A program made the position numbers and the translations under genes. Shown here one piece after another: positions 50,140-58,720 of a stretch of 64,000 nucleotides of DNA. The notes below the pieces were generated by a model. The model searched no databases. It was not told where the DNA came from and worked only from the letters and a program-made list of their open reading frames with translations. This DNA comes from JAJZNI01 sp035624785 (lineage in GTDB: Bacteria; Chloroflexota; Dormibacteria; Aeolococcales; Aeolococcaceae). The DNA lies in NCBI GenBank assembly GCA_035624785.1, contig DASPQV010000042.1, forward strand, positions 1 to 64,000, written 5' to 3'. Within the stretch, counting starts at the first letter, position 1. Each line of letters begins with the position of its first letter.

Positions 50140-51336
50140 TCAGACCCCGAGGATCTCGAGGATGCGGCGCTCGTCGATGGGCGGGCTGGACGGCCGGGCG
50201 AGCAGGAAGCCCTGGCCGTGGGTCACCCCGATGTTGCGAAGAGCGCGCAGCTCAGCCTCGGTCTCGATGCCCTCGGCGACGATGGTGGTCTGGGTCTCCC
50301 GGGCGAAGGCCACCAGAGCGTAGGAGAGGGCCCGCCGCGGCCGGTCACCGTCGATCCCGCGGGTGAGCGAGATGTCGAGCTTGATGATGTCGGGGGAGAG
50401 CAGGAGGATGTGCCGAAGACTCGCGAACCCGGCCCCGGCGTCGTCGACCGCCACCCGCACTCCAGCGTCGCGAAGCGGACGCAGGACCCGGGCCAGCGCC
50501 TCGTAGTCGGCCACCGGGGCGTGCTCGGTCATCTCCATGACGATCCGGTCCTCGGGCACCGCGCCCAGCATGTCGCCGAGGTCGCGATGCAGCAGGGTGG
50601 TCGGTGACACGTTGAGGGAGAGGTAGGCGCTGGTGGGCAGCTCCGGCAGACCGGCCAGAGCCGCGCTGATCGCGAAGGTCTCGAGGTCCTCGCGCAGGCC
50701 GACGTCCTCCGCCTCCTGGAACCACTGCAGAGGCATGCCGGTATCGAAGCGGGCCAGCGCCTCGACCCCGCTGACCAGGCCTCGGGCCAGGTCGACGATG
50801 GGCTGGTAGACGGGCCGGACCCCGCCGTGCTCGATGACCGTGCGGATCCGGGTCAGGATCCTCTCCCTGGCGGCCTCGGCGGCCTCCTTGCCGGCCAGCT
50901 CGCCGCTCAGCTCTCGGACCACCGTGCTGGCCACGTCGGCGGAGAAGGCGGACTCGCCGCGAAGCACCCGCTGGATGGTCTTGGTGACCTCGTCGGGCAT
51001 GGAACCCTTGACCAGGTAGGCGCTGGCACCGGCGCGGAGCATCTCCAGGATGCTGGCCCGGTCGCCGTAGGCGGAGAGGGCGACGATGCGGGTCTCCGGG
51101 CTGCCAGCCAGGATGCCCCGGGCAGCCTCGGGGCCGCCACCGCCGGGCATCTTGACGTCCAGGATGGCCACGTCCGGACGCTCCTTGATCGCCTCGGCGA
51201 TGGCGGCGTCCGCGTCGGCGGCCACCGCCACCACCTCGAGACCGTCCTCGAGCTCGAGGAGCTCGCGGAGAGCATCGCGGATGTTGGCATCGTCATCCGC
51301 GATCAGCACCCTGACCCTGAGCTGGTCGCCGATCAC
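50140..51336 (-). CDS. Receiver-EAL cyclic-di-GMP phosphodiesterase
   Basis: A 398-residue protein with a receiver (LIADDDAN, phospho-acceptor D60 in AILDVKMPG, conserved K in AYLVKGS) and an EAL domain from about residue 165. The EAL catalytic set is present: GVEALARF, LNVSP, MEMTEH, VDDAGAGFASL (DDFG-like), KLDIS and VAEGIE, so activity is likely. It would hydrolyse c-di-GMP under phospho-control. The GTG at 51334-51336 has GAGGGGA 7 bases upstream and overlaps the stop of a decayed kinase fragment (GTGA). Confidence 0.9.
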   Translation of the reverse strand: MIGDQLRVRVLIADDDANIRDALRELLELEDGLEVVAVAADADAAIAEAIKERPDVAILDVKMPGGGGPEAARGILAGSPETRIVALSAYGDRASILEMLRAGASAYLVKGSMPDEVTKTIQRVLRGESAFSADVASTVVRELSGELAGKEAAEAARERILTRIRTVIEHGGVRPVYQPIVDLARGLVSGVEALARFDTGMPLQWFQEAEDVGLREDLETFAISAALAGLPELPTSAYLSLNVSPTTLLHRDLGDMLGAVPEDRIVMEMTEHAPVADYEALARVLRPLRDAGVRVAVDDAGAGFASLRHILLLSPDIIKLDISLTRGIDGDRPRRALSYALVAFARETQTTIVAEGIETEAELRALRNIGVTHGQGFLLARPSSPPIDERRILEILGV

Positions 51337-51524
51337 GCGGCCGTCCCCTCGAAGGTCCGGGCCGGCGCTCCCGGCATCCAGACCAGCAACCCGGTCCCCG
51401 AAGCGGAGCCCGGCTCGATGCGGAGCCAGCCGCCAGCGCTGGCCAGCACCCGCGGGGGCCGGACCTGGTCAGCACGCCGGGGGAGTCGAAGGCGGGCGGC
51501 GCCTTCCACAGCGGAACCGCTCAC
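51333..51524 (-). pseudogene. Probable 3' remnant of a histidine kinase
   Basis: A 63-codon frame upstream of and overlapping the receiver-EAL start by GTGA. Its sequence around ASAGGWLRIEPGSASGTGLL and VWMPGAP resembles the last strands of a HATPase_c domain (GGxxxxxSxxGxGTxFxxxLP). No N, G1 or H box is found in any frame to 51642. A kinase followed by a coupled regulator is the common order, so I read it as the tail of a lost kinase. Weak because so little remains. Confidence 0.4.
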
Positions 51525-51642
51525 TGTCGGGTCGAGTGTAGGAAGCCGGTGGACGGCGCCCCGCCCTCGTGCATCACCGAAACGGCTTGGTCAGCGCCCC
51601 GTCACCATGGCCGCCGCCCCGTCACGTCGCGGCCGCCGAGCG

Positions 51643-53292
51643 CTACCCCTCGGTGGTCGGTTGGAACAGCTCCTCGGCGACCAGCTCGCCCTGGGCGCGC
51701 AGCGTCTCCATCGCCCTGGGAATGATGCCGGTCGGGGTCATCTCGCCGATCACCTGACCGGTGTCAGGATCGATCCCCCGCTGTCGGAAGGTGAAGATCT
51801 CCTGCTGGCATACCTCTCCGCCTTCGGCGCCCAGCACCTCGGTGATGCTCACCACCTTGCGGGTGCCGTCGCGAAGACGGGACTGGTGAACGATGACGTT
51901 GATGGCCGAGCCGATCTGCTCGCGGATGGCACGGGAGGGCAGCTCCGCGCCGGCCATCAGGACCATGGTCTCCAGACGGCTGATGCAATCCCTGGGGTTG
52001 TTGGCGTGGAGCGTGGTCAGCGACCCGTCGTGACCGGTGTTCATGGCCTGGAGCATGTCCAGGGCCTCCCCGCCGCGGCACTCGCCCACCACGATCCGGT
52101 CCGGGCGCATCCGCAGGGCATTGATGACCAGCTCCCGGATGGTCACCCGGCCGCGCCCCTCCACGTTGGCCGGCCTGGTCTCCAGGGTGACCACGTGCTC
52201 CTGGCGCAGCTGCAGCTCGGCGGCGTCCTCGATGGTGACTATCCGCTCGTCCTCGGGGATGAAGCTCGAGAGGATGTTCAGGGTGGTGGTCTTTCCAGAG
52301 CCAGTGCCGCCCGAGACCACCATGTTCAAGCGGGCCCGGACGCAGGAGCGCAGGAAGGTCACCATGCCCGCGGTCACGGAACCGAACCGGAGCAGGTCGT
52401 CGGAGGTCAGGGCCTCCTTGGCGAACTTCCGGATGGTGACCACCGGGCCGACCAGGGACAGCGGGGGGATGATGACGTTGACCCGGGACCCATCCTTGAG
52501 GCGGGCGTCGACCATCGGCGACGACTCGTCCACCCTCCGGCCGACGGTGCTCACGATCCGGTCGATGACCTGCATCAGCTGTTCCGTGCTCTCGAACACC
52601 ACCGGGCTGCGCACCAGCTTGCCCCGCTCTTCGACGTAGACCTGCTCCGGGCCGTTGACCATGATCTCGGTCAGCTCCGGGTTGGCGAGCAGCTCTTCCA
52701 GGGGACCCAGACCCAAGACGTCGTGGATCAGGATCTCGATGACCCGCTGCCGGTCCTGACGGCTGAGGGTCAGGCTCTGCTCGACGATGACCTCGCTGAC
52801 CAGCTCGGCGATCTTCTGCTCCACCACGTCGGGAGGCGCGGAGTCGGTGTTGCCAGCCAGCTCCTCGACCAGCCGCTGATGAACGCGGGAGCGGAGCTGG
52901 CTGTACGCGCCGCCCTGCTGCCTGGGGTGGACCCGGGAGCCGGCGGTCCGGTTGAGCAGTGACGCGGCCCGGGGACCGTCCGGCGGGCCACCCGGCTCGG
53001 CGCCCCTGCCGAGCAGGTGGGGGGGCACCGGCGGGGCGGGAGCGGACCGGCCGTAGGTGGGAACCGCGGGCTGCCGGGCCGGCGAGGCCGGCGCCGGAGG
53101 GTTGGTGACCAGGGACCGCGCCAGCCAGGCCGGCCTCTCGGACGCCGGCTCGGAGACCGCCGGGGCCTGGCCCGGGCCGGGCGTCTGCCCCGGGGCGGGC
53201 GGCAGCGGCTGAGCCGGAGCCTGCGGGGAAGGCGCCGGTGGGGCGGCGTTGCCTTCCTCGGCCTTGCGCTGGACGCGATCGAGAAGCGACAT
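51643..53292 (-). CDS. CpaF/TadA-type secretion ATPase (full length)
   Basis: A 549-residue motor ATPase. Residues 1-120 are a Pro/Ala-rich tether, about 130-215 the helical N-domain (SQLRSRVHQRLVEELAGN), and then the core: PELTEIMVNGPEQVYVEERG, Walker A GGTGSGKTTTLN near residue 328, IEDAAELQLRQEHVVTLETR, DRIVVGECRGGEALDMLQAM and GSLTTLHANNPRD. It is closely related to the short form at 48784, a local duplicate or second motor. Other Tad components are absent here. ATG at 53290-53292. Confidence 0.93.
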   Translation of the reverse strand: MSLLDRVQRKAEEGNAAPPAPSPQAPAQPLPPAPGQTPGPGQAPAVSEPASERPAWLARSLVTNPPAPASPARQPAVPTYGRSAPAPPVPPHLLGRGAEPGGPPDGPRAASLLNRTAGSRVHPRQQGGAYSQLRSRVHQRLVEELAGNTDSAPPDVVEQKIAELVSEVIVEQSLTLSRQDRQRVIEILIHDVLGLGPLEELLANPELTEIMVNGPEQVYVEERGKLVRSPVVFESTEQLMQVIDRIVSTVGRRVDESSPMVDARLKDGSRVNVIIPPLSLVGPVVTIRKFAKEALTSDDLLRFGSVTAGMVTFLRSCVRARLNMVVSGGTGSGKTTTLNILSSFIPEDERIVTIEDAAELQLRQEHVVTLETRPANVEGRGRVTIRELVINALRMRPDRIVVGECRGGEALDMLQAMNTGHDGSLTTLHANNPRDCISRLETMVLMAGAELPSRAIREQIGSAINVIVHQSRLRDGTRKVVSITEVLGAEGGEVCQQEIFTFRQRGIDPDTGQVIGEMTPTGIIPRAMETLRAQGELVAEELFQPTTEG

Positions 53293-53383
53293 CCTCGCTT
53301 ACGGGCTCCTCGGCGGCTCGGCAGCCGCGGCGGATCCTGACGTTCTTGCCCAGGCTACAACTGGCAGCGATCGCATCGAATCA

Positions 53384-53480
53384 GTGGCCTGCAACGATCG
53401 TGTCGAAAGCTTTCACCCGGGTACCACGCCGAGGGCATGGTCGCGCCTCCGGGGGCGCGATTCTCGGGTGGCCTGCAACG
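53384..53480. repeat. 13-base direct repeat in the cpaF/CAP-protein intergenic region
   Basis: GTGGCCTGCAACG occurs at 53384-53396 and again at 53468-53480, 84 bases apart, between the divergent CpaF-type gene and the CAP-domain gene. It may be a regulator site. A 10-mer GATCGTGTCG beginning in the first copy (53396-53405) also occurs at 48678-48687 upstream of the other CpaF-type gene. Confidence 0.35.
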
Positions 53481-53530
53481 GGGTTGTCACGGAGGCATGA
53501 CAGGCCCGCGGGAGCGTCTCCGGCCGCGGT

Positions 53531-54640
53531 GTGATCCAGGCCGTGATCCATGCGGAGGCGGAGCCGGCAGCGATCGCCACGAGCGCGGCGGAGGCGGCCG
53601 AGGACCCGCCCAGCCAGGCCTGGGAGACCCTCTGCCGCACCGCCGACCTGGTCAGGGCGGACGGACCAGCGGCCCCGGCCGGGAGGCACGGTTGGGGCCG
53701 GCGCGCCCTGCTCGCCGCCGGGCTGGTGGCCGCCGGGTTGTCGGTGGCGGCGGTCTGGCACACCCAGCCGGCCAGCGCCGACGGGGGCGCCGACGCCGAC
53801 CTCTTCGCCCTGACCAACCAGGACCGGGCGAGCAACGGCGTCCCCGCCCTGGTCGACAACTCCACCCTCAGCTCGATCGGCGAGAACGCTCCCTACAGCG
53901 GGTGCAGCGGAGCCGGCACCGTCAGCGGCCGAGCTCAGGACATGATCAACCGCGACTACTTCTCCCACCAGATCCCGCCGTGCGGCCAGTACGTGTGGCC
54001 GATGATGACCGCCTACGGCGTCGACTACCGATCGGCCGGCGAGAACATCGGCTGGGTCGGCGGGATCAGCGGCGCTGACAGCGCCGCCCAGTGGATCAAC
54101 AACGCCTTCATGAACAGCCCCGACCACCGCGCCAACATCCTCGACCCCAGCTACACCGACCTGGGGACGGGAAGCGCCCAGACCGCCTCCGGCCAGTCCT
54201 GGACCTGCCCGGCGTCGGAGGGCTGCCAGGGCAGCTACCAGCAGGTATGGATCTTCGCCGAGGAGTTCGCCCAGCTTGCCGCCGCCCCCAAGCCGACGCC
54301 CACGCCCACGGCGCGGCCGACCGCGACGCCCAAGCCAGCGCCAGCCTCCACGCCCACACCGGCTCCCCAGCCCACCTCGACGCCGGCGCCCAGCTCGGCC
54401 CACCCGTCACTCGTCTCCTCCCCCTCCGCGGCCTCCCCCCCGACCGCCGCCACCTCACCGACCCCGGTCACGACGACAGTCCCGACGCCGAGCCCGAACC
54501 CCGCCCCCACGGCACCGGCGACATCCTCCACGGTCCCGGCGGCAGCCCTGGAGACCGCCCTCCCCGCCCTCGACTTCCGCGGCCTGGGGCTGATCTCCGA
54601 CACCATCGAATCGACCCTGGAAGCGTTCCTCTTCGACTAG
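53531..54640 (+). CDS. Exported CAP (SCP/PR-1)-domain protein with Pro/Thr-rich tail
   Basis: A 369-residue protein. A cytosolic N-terminal part of about 55 residues precedes a signal/anchor helix (RRALLAAGLVAAGLSVAAVW). The CAP domain runs from about residue 85 to 255, with ALTNQDRASNGVPALV, the cleft residues His in DYFSHQIPP, Glu in SAGENIGW, and His in SPDHRANILDP. A stalk of about 85 Pro/Thr/Ser/Ala residues and a hydrophobic end follow, suggesting cell-surface attachment. The role is unknown; CAP proteins bind lipids or act in envelope biology. GTG start at 53531. Confidence 0.85.
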   Translation: MIQAVIHAEAEPAAIATSAAEAAEDPPSQAWETLCRTADLVRADGPAAPAGRHGWGRRALLAAGLVAAGLSVAAVWHTQPASADGGADADLFALTNQDRASNGVPALVDNSTLSSIGENAPYSGCSGAGTVSGRAQDMINRDYFSHQIPPCGQYVWPMMTAYGVDYRSAGENIGWVGGISGADSAAQWINNAFMNSPDHRANILDPSYTDLGTGSAQTASGQSWTCPASEGCQGSYQQVWIFAEEFAQLAAAPKPTPTPTARPTATPKPAPASTPTPAPQPTSTPAPSSAHPSLVSSPSAASPPTAATSPTPVTTTVPTPSPNPAPTAPATSSTVPAAALETALPALDFRGLGLISDTIESTLEAFLFD

Positions 54641-54710
54641 AGTTGCGGACAATGTCGCCACATACAAGCGGGCGCCGCGTCCACCCCGGTCAACTCCCGA
54701 CCCCGCAACG

Positions 54711-55541
54711 ATGGAGCGGATCCTGAGCGAAGACAGCAGCGCCGCCGCGCCCTCCGGCCCGCCCCCGGTGATCCGGGTGGAGGCGCTCTCCAAGAGCTTC
54801 CACATCAGCCGCATGCCGCGGGCAGTGCTGCGCAGCCTGTCCTTCAGCGTCGCGGCCGGTGAGTTCGTGGCCGTGATGGGTCAGAGCGGGGTCGGCAAGA
54901 GCACCCTGCTGCACATCATGGGCGGCCTCGAGCCCCCGGACTCGGGGCGGGTGGTGATCGATGGACGCGACGTGTACGCCATGGGCGACGCGGAACGGTC
55001 GGCCTTCCGGCGGGACCACGTCGGGTTCGTCTTCCAGTTCTTCAACCTGGTGCCCAGCCTCACCGCGGCGGAGAACGTCGCCCTGCCGCTCAGGCTGCGG
55101 ACCGCACGGCATGGGGACGGCGCGGCCCGGCTGGACCGGCACACCATCGCCGAGCGGGTGAACGCGCTGATGGACCTGCTCTCCCTCCGCGGCCTCCAGG
55201 GGCACGGTCCCGAGGAGATCTCGGGGGGCGAGCAGCAGCGGGTGGCCATCGCCCGGGCCCTGGCCGCCGCTCCCACGCTGCTGCTCGCCGACGAGCCCAC
55301 CGGCAACCTCGACCGTCCCAGCGGTGACGAGGTCATGGGGCTGCTCAGCCGGCTCTGCCGGGAGCGATCCCAGACCACGGTGCTGGCCACCCACAACGCG
55401 CGGGTCGCCGCCCGCGCCGACCGCGTCCTGGTCCTCCAGGACGGAGCGCTGGTCGACGACATCGTGATCGCGACCGGCACCCATGCGGACGCTGGCGCCT
55501 TCCGGGAGCTGGTCGGCCGGCTCGAGCGCCATGACCTGTAG
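54711..55541 (+). CDS. ABC transporter ATP-binding protein (LolD/MacB-like)
   Basis: A 276-residue ATPase: Walker A GQSGVGKSTLLHIMGG, Q-loop VFQFFNLVPSLTAAENV, signature ISGGEQQRVAIARAL, Walker B LLLADEPTGNLD and the switch histidine in ATHNARV. The sequence class is that of LolCDE, MacB and FtsE-type exporters, consistent with the FtsX-like permease next to it. Start ATG 54711, first gene of a three-gene operon. Confidence 0.93.
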   Translation: MERILSEDSSAAAPSGPPPVIRVEALSKSFHISRMPRAVLRSLSFSVAAGEFVAVMGQSGVGKSTLLHIMGGLEPPDSGRVVIDGRDVYAMGDAERSAFRRDHVGFVFQFFNLVPSLTAAENVALPLRLRTARHGDGAARLDRHTIAERVNALMDLLSLRGLQGHGPEEISGGEQQRVAIARALAAAPTLLLADEPTGNLDRPSGDEVMGLLSRLCRERSQTTVLATHNARVAARADRVLVLQDGALVDDIVIATGTHADAGAFRELVGRLERHDL

Positions 55542-55598
55542 CGCCGCGCCGGAGGCCGCGGCCGGCCAGGGTCGGGAGGTCACCTCGACCGAGCCCGC

Positions 55599-58073
55599 GT
55601 GATCCGCCCCCTCTTCACCCGCCACCTGACGGCGCGCCCCGGCCGGACCGCCCTGACCGCCCTCGCCGTGTGCCTGGGCGTGGCCGTCATGCTTGGCGTC
55701 CAGGTCGATCTCGCGGGGGTGAGCGCCGAGGCCGAGGCGGCGGCGGGGCTGCGAGCCGGCGCCTCAGGGTTGGACGTTCGGGCGACCGGCGCCAGCGGTC
55801 TCAGCACCGATCAGATCGCCGACCTCGCCGCCCTCCAGGGCGTGACCCAGGTGGTGCCCCTCTATCAGAAGAGGGTGATCGCCGAGGCGGCGCAGCCCGG
55901 AGCTGTCACGGCCACGGTGACTGTGGTCGGGATCCAGGACGGGGGCGCGGCACTGCGGCGGGTGACCCTGACCGCCGGCCGTCTTCCCCGGGCATCGAGC
56001 TCCGACGAGGTCGCCCTGGACAGCGGGCTGGCACAGGCGCTCGCCCCAACCGGACGGCGTCTCGCGATCGGCGGCACCGTCATGCTGACCACCAGCACCG
56101 GGACCAGCGGCTTCCGGGTGGTCGGGCTGACGTCGGCCAGCGGCGTCAGCGCGAGCTTCACCCAGGACGCGGTCTTCATGCCCGCCGCGGAGCTGCTCCG
56201 CGCCTTCCCGCTCGGCCTCCACGCCTCGCTGGCCGCGCTGCAGCTCGGGCCTCGAGCCAATGCAGCCCAGGTTGCCGCCCGGGCTCGGGGACGGCTCGGG
56301 AGCACGATCACCACCTTCGACCCCGCATCGGACACCGGCGATCCGCTCTCCCAGGTCTCCTCGCTTCTCCTCCTGATCAGCGTGCTCAGCATCGTGGTCG
56401 GCGCCGGGGTCACCGCCAACACGGTGAGCCTGGCGGCCCTGGAGGGACGCCGCGAGATCGGCCTGCTGCGAGCCGCCGGCGCGTCGGCTGGCCAGGTATT
56501 CCGGCTGCTGACCAGCGAGGCCCTGGTGATCGCGGCGGCCGGCGCGGTCGTGGGCGTCGGTGCCGGCATCGGCCTGGGTGCCGCTCTGCAGGCGGCTTAC
56601 GGAACCGGGCAAGCATCCCCCGTGCCTCTCCGGGTCGACTGGCTGACCGCGCTCCTGGTGGCCCTCGGCGGCATCGTCGCCGCCACCCTCGCTGCCGCGG
56701 TGCCCGCCCTCGCCGCGGCCCGGCAGCCCATCCTCGACGCCCTGAGCCCGGAGACCGCCGGCCGCCGGGAGCCTCTGCGGGGCTGGACCCTGGGAGCCGC
56801 GCTGCCCCTGGTCGCGCTGGCCGCGGTCGCCGACCTCGGTGGGGCGGGGCTGGTGCCAGTCGGGGCGGTCGCGCTCCTCCTCGCCATCCTCCTCTGCCTA
56901 CCCCTGGTGGTGCCGCCGCTGACCCGGCTGCTCGCCCGCCTGCTGCGCACCCTGCTGCCCGAGTGCGAGGTCGCCGCGGCCGGGCTGAGCCGCAACCGCA
57001 ACCGCACCGCCCTGACCCTCTCCGGCTTGGTCACCGCGGTGGCGGCAGCCAGCGCCTGCAGCATCCTGGTGGCGGGAAGCTCGTCGGCAGCCGACCAGTG
57101 GGTCGACCACCTCTTCATCGGCGACACCCTGGTCCGCAGCCCGGTCACCGAGCACCCGGCCGTCGCTTCGCAGCTCAGCCAGCTGGCCGGCGTCGAGGTA
57201 ACCCCGCTGCGATTCTTCCCGGCGGTCGTGGACAGCGACGTGATCGGCGTGGTGGCGCTGGACAGCCGTGCCCAGGAGGCCGGCGGCGCGTTCCAGATGG
57301 TCGCCGGCGATCGCGGCGACGCCTTCGCCGCCCTGAGAGGCGGAGCCAACCTGCTGGCTCCGTCAGTCCTGGCGGATGCCGACGACTGGCAGGTGGGCAC
57401 CGAGCTGCCCGTATCCACCCCGACAGGAACGGTCATCTTCCGAGTCGCCGGCATCCTCGAGCACTCCTTTCCTGCTGCCGACGGCCGGGAGTCGCTGGTC
57501 ATCGACAACCGGGAGGCGGTCCGGGTCTTCGGCAGCGACGCGGACGGATTCGACGACCTGGAGGTGCTCTCCCCGGGGCGGGGGGCCGACGTGGTCAGGA
57601 CGGCGAGCCGTTACGGTCTGTCCGCCACGCCGGTGAGCGCCATCAGAGCCGCGGTGGAATCAGCCCTCGGCTCGACGATCGGAATCCTGCCGGCGCTCTC
57701 CTGGATCACCGTGATCATCGCCATGCTCGCCCTGATCACCACCGTCTCGGTCAGCGTCCGCAGCGGCCGGCGCGAGCTGGCCCTGCTCCGGGTGGTCGGC
57801 CTCAGCGCCTCGCAGATCCGCCGCTTCGTGCTCGCCCAGGCTGGGTTCCTGGGCGTCGCCGCCGCCCTGGTGGGCACCGGGGTGGGCTGTCTGCTCGCCC
57901 TGCCGATGCTGCAGGCGGGCGCCAGCCCGGGGTTCGCACCCGCGTTTGCCCTGCCGGCCCTCACCGTGGTGGTGGTCGCGGCCGGAGTGGTGGCCTCAGC
58001 GGTGGCCGCCGCCGTCCTGCCGGCGCGCCGAGCGGCGCAGGCTGACATCGTGAGCGCGGTGCAGCGCGTATGA
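55599..58073 (+). CDS. ABC transporter permease, MacB/FtsX family
   Basis: An 824-residue permease with an N-terminal membrane helix (TALTALAVCLGVAVMLGVQV), a large extracytoplasmic domain, and two FtsX-type membrane domains. The first is marked by ALEGRREIGLLRAAGASAGQ and the second by SVRSGRRELALLRVVGLSAS. This long four-or-more-helix double arrangement matches mechanotransmission-type (MacB-like) transporters that move lipids, peptides or lipoproteins without themselves spanning the substrate path. Start GTG 55599. Its stop overlaps the lipoprotein start (ATGA). Confidence 0.92.
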   Translation: MIRPLFTRHLTARPGRTALTALAVCLGVAVMLGVQVDLAGVSAEAEAAAGLRAGASGLDVRATGASGLSTDQIADLAALQGVTQVVPLYQKRVIAEAAQPGAVTATVTVVGIQDGGAALRRVTLTAGRLPRASSSDEVALDSGLAQALAPTGRRLAIGGTVMLTTSTGTSGFRVVGLTSASGVSASFTQDAVFMPAAELLRAFPLGLHASLAALQLGPRANAAQVAARARGRLGSTITTFDPASDTGDPLSQVSSLLLLISVLSIVVGAGVTANTVSLAALEGRREIGLLRAAGASAGQVFRLLTSEALVIAAAGAVVGVGAGIGLGAALQAAYGTGQASPVPLRVDWLTALLVALGGIVAATLAAAVPALAAARQPILDALSPETAGRREPLRGWTLGAALPLVALAAVADLGGAGLVPVGAVALLLAILLCLPLVVPPLTRLLARLLRTLLPECEVAAAGLSRNRNRTALTLSGLVTAVAAASACSILVAGSSSAADQWVDHLFIGDTLVRSPVTEHPAVASQLSQLAGVEVTPLRFFPAVVDSDVIGVVALDSRAQEAGGAFQMVAGDRGDAFAALRGGANLLAPSVLADADDWQVGTELPVSTPTGTVIFRVAGILEHSFPAADGRESLVIDNREAVRVFGSDADGFDDLEVLSPGRGADVVRTASRYGLSATPVSAIRAAVESALGSTIGILPALSWITVIIAMLALITTVSVSVRSGRRELALLRVVGLSASQIRRFVLAQAGFLGVAAALVGTGVGCLLALPMLQAGASPGFAPAFALPALTVVVVAAGVVASAVAAAVLPARRAAQADIVSAVQRV

Positions 58074-58687
58074 CGGGCCCCAGGCTGGGTGCCCTAGTGG
58101 CCCTGGCGGTCCTGCTCGGGGGATGCGGGAGCCCCACGTCGCCACTGCTGCTGCGCGGTGATCCGCGCGGCTACCTGCTCAGCCTGGAACAGCTTCCCTC
58201 GCCGGACTTCACCGTGTACAGCGGGGCCGCCGCCACCGATGCGGGCTGGCTGGATACCGGCAGCGCCGCGACGCTGACCCGCGACGGGTTCCAGGCAGCG
58301 GCCACCGTCGAGTACCTCCGCCAGGGCGAGCTGGTGGACTTGGCGACGAGCAACGGCCCGATCACCCTCACCTCCGCGGTGGCCAGGTTCGCGAGCCCCG
58401 GCGGAGCGGCGGCCGCAGTCGGCAGCCTGGCGTCGGCTCTGAATGCACGGGCCGGCGCCGTCCCGCTCTCGACCGGGCCGCTCGGAGACGGCGGCCACGC
58501 GGTTTCCAACAGCGCCACCCTCGACTCCGTGGCGGTGGTCCGGATCACCGTGGTGTGGCGGGTCGCCAACCTGGTCAACAGCCTGGCCGCTGACGGGCGC
58601 TCCGGAGGCCTCGACCTCGACCAGCTCCTCCCGGTGGCCCGGGCGCAGACGGCGGCCGAGCAGGCCTCGACGGGCGCCTCCGGGTAA
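58070..58687 (+). CDS. Lipoprotein associated with the ABC exporter
   Basis: A 205-residue protein with a signal peptide ending in lipobox LLGGC (Cys 19). The mature part has no recognised domain: GYLLSLEQLPSPDFTVYSGA, FASPGGAAAAVGSLASALNA, VAVVRITVVWRVANLVNSLA. It overlaps the permease stop by ATGA, so it is co-translated and may be a substrate or periplasmic partner. Confidence 0.8.
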   Translation: MTGPRLGALVALAVLLGGCGSPTSPLLLRGDPRGYLLSLEQLPSPDFTVYSGAAATDAGWLDTGSAATLTRDGFQAAATVEYLRQGELVDLATSNGPITLTSAVARFASPGGAAAAVGSLASALNARAGAVPLSTGPLGDGGHAVSNSATLDSVAVVRITVVWRVANLVNSLAADGRSGGLDLDQLLPVARAQTAAEQASTGASG

Positions 58688-58720
58688 GGCCACCGCGCAG
58701 AAGCCACCCCCACCCGGCGG

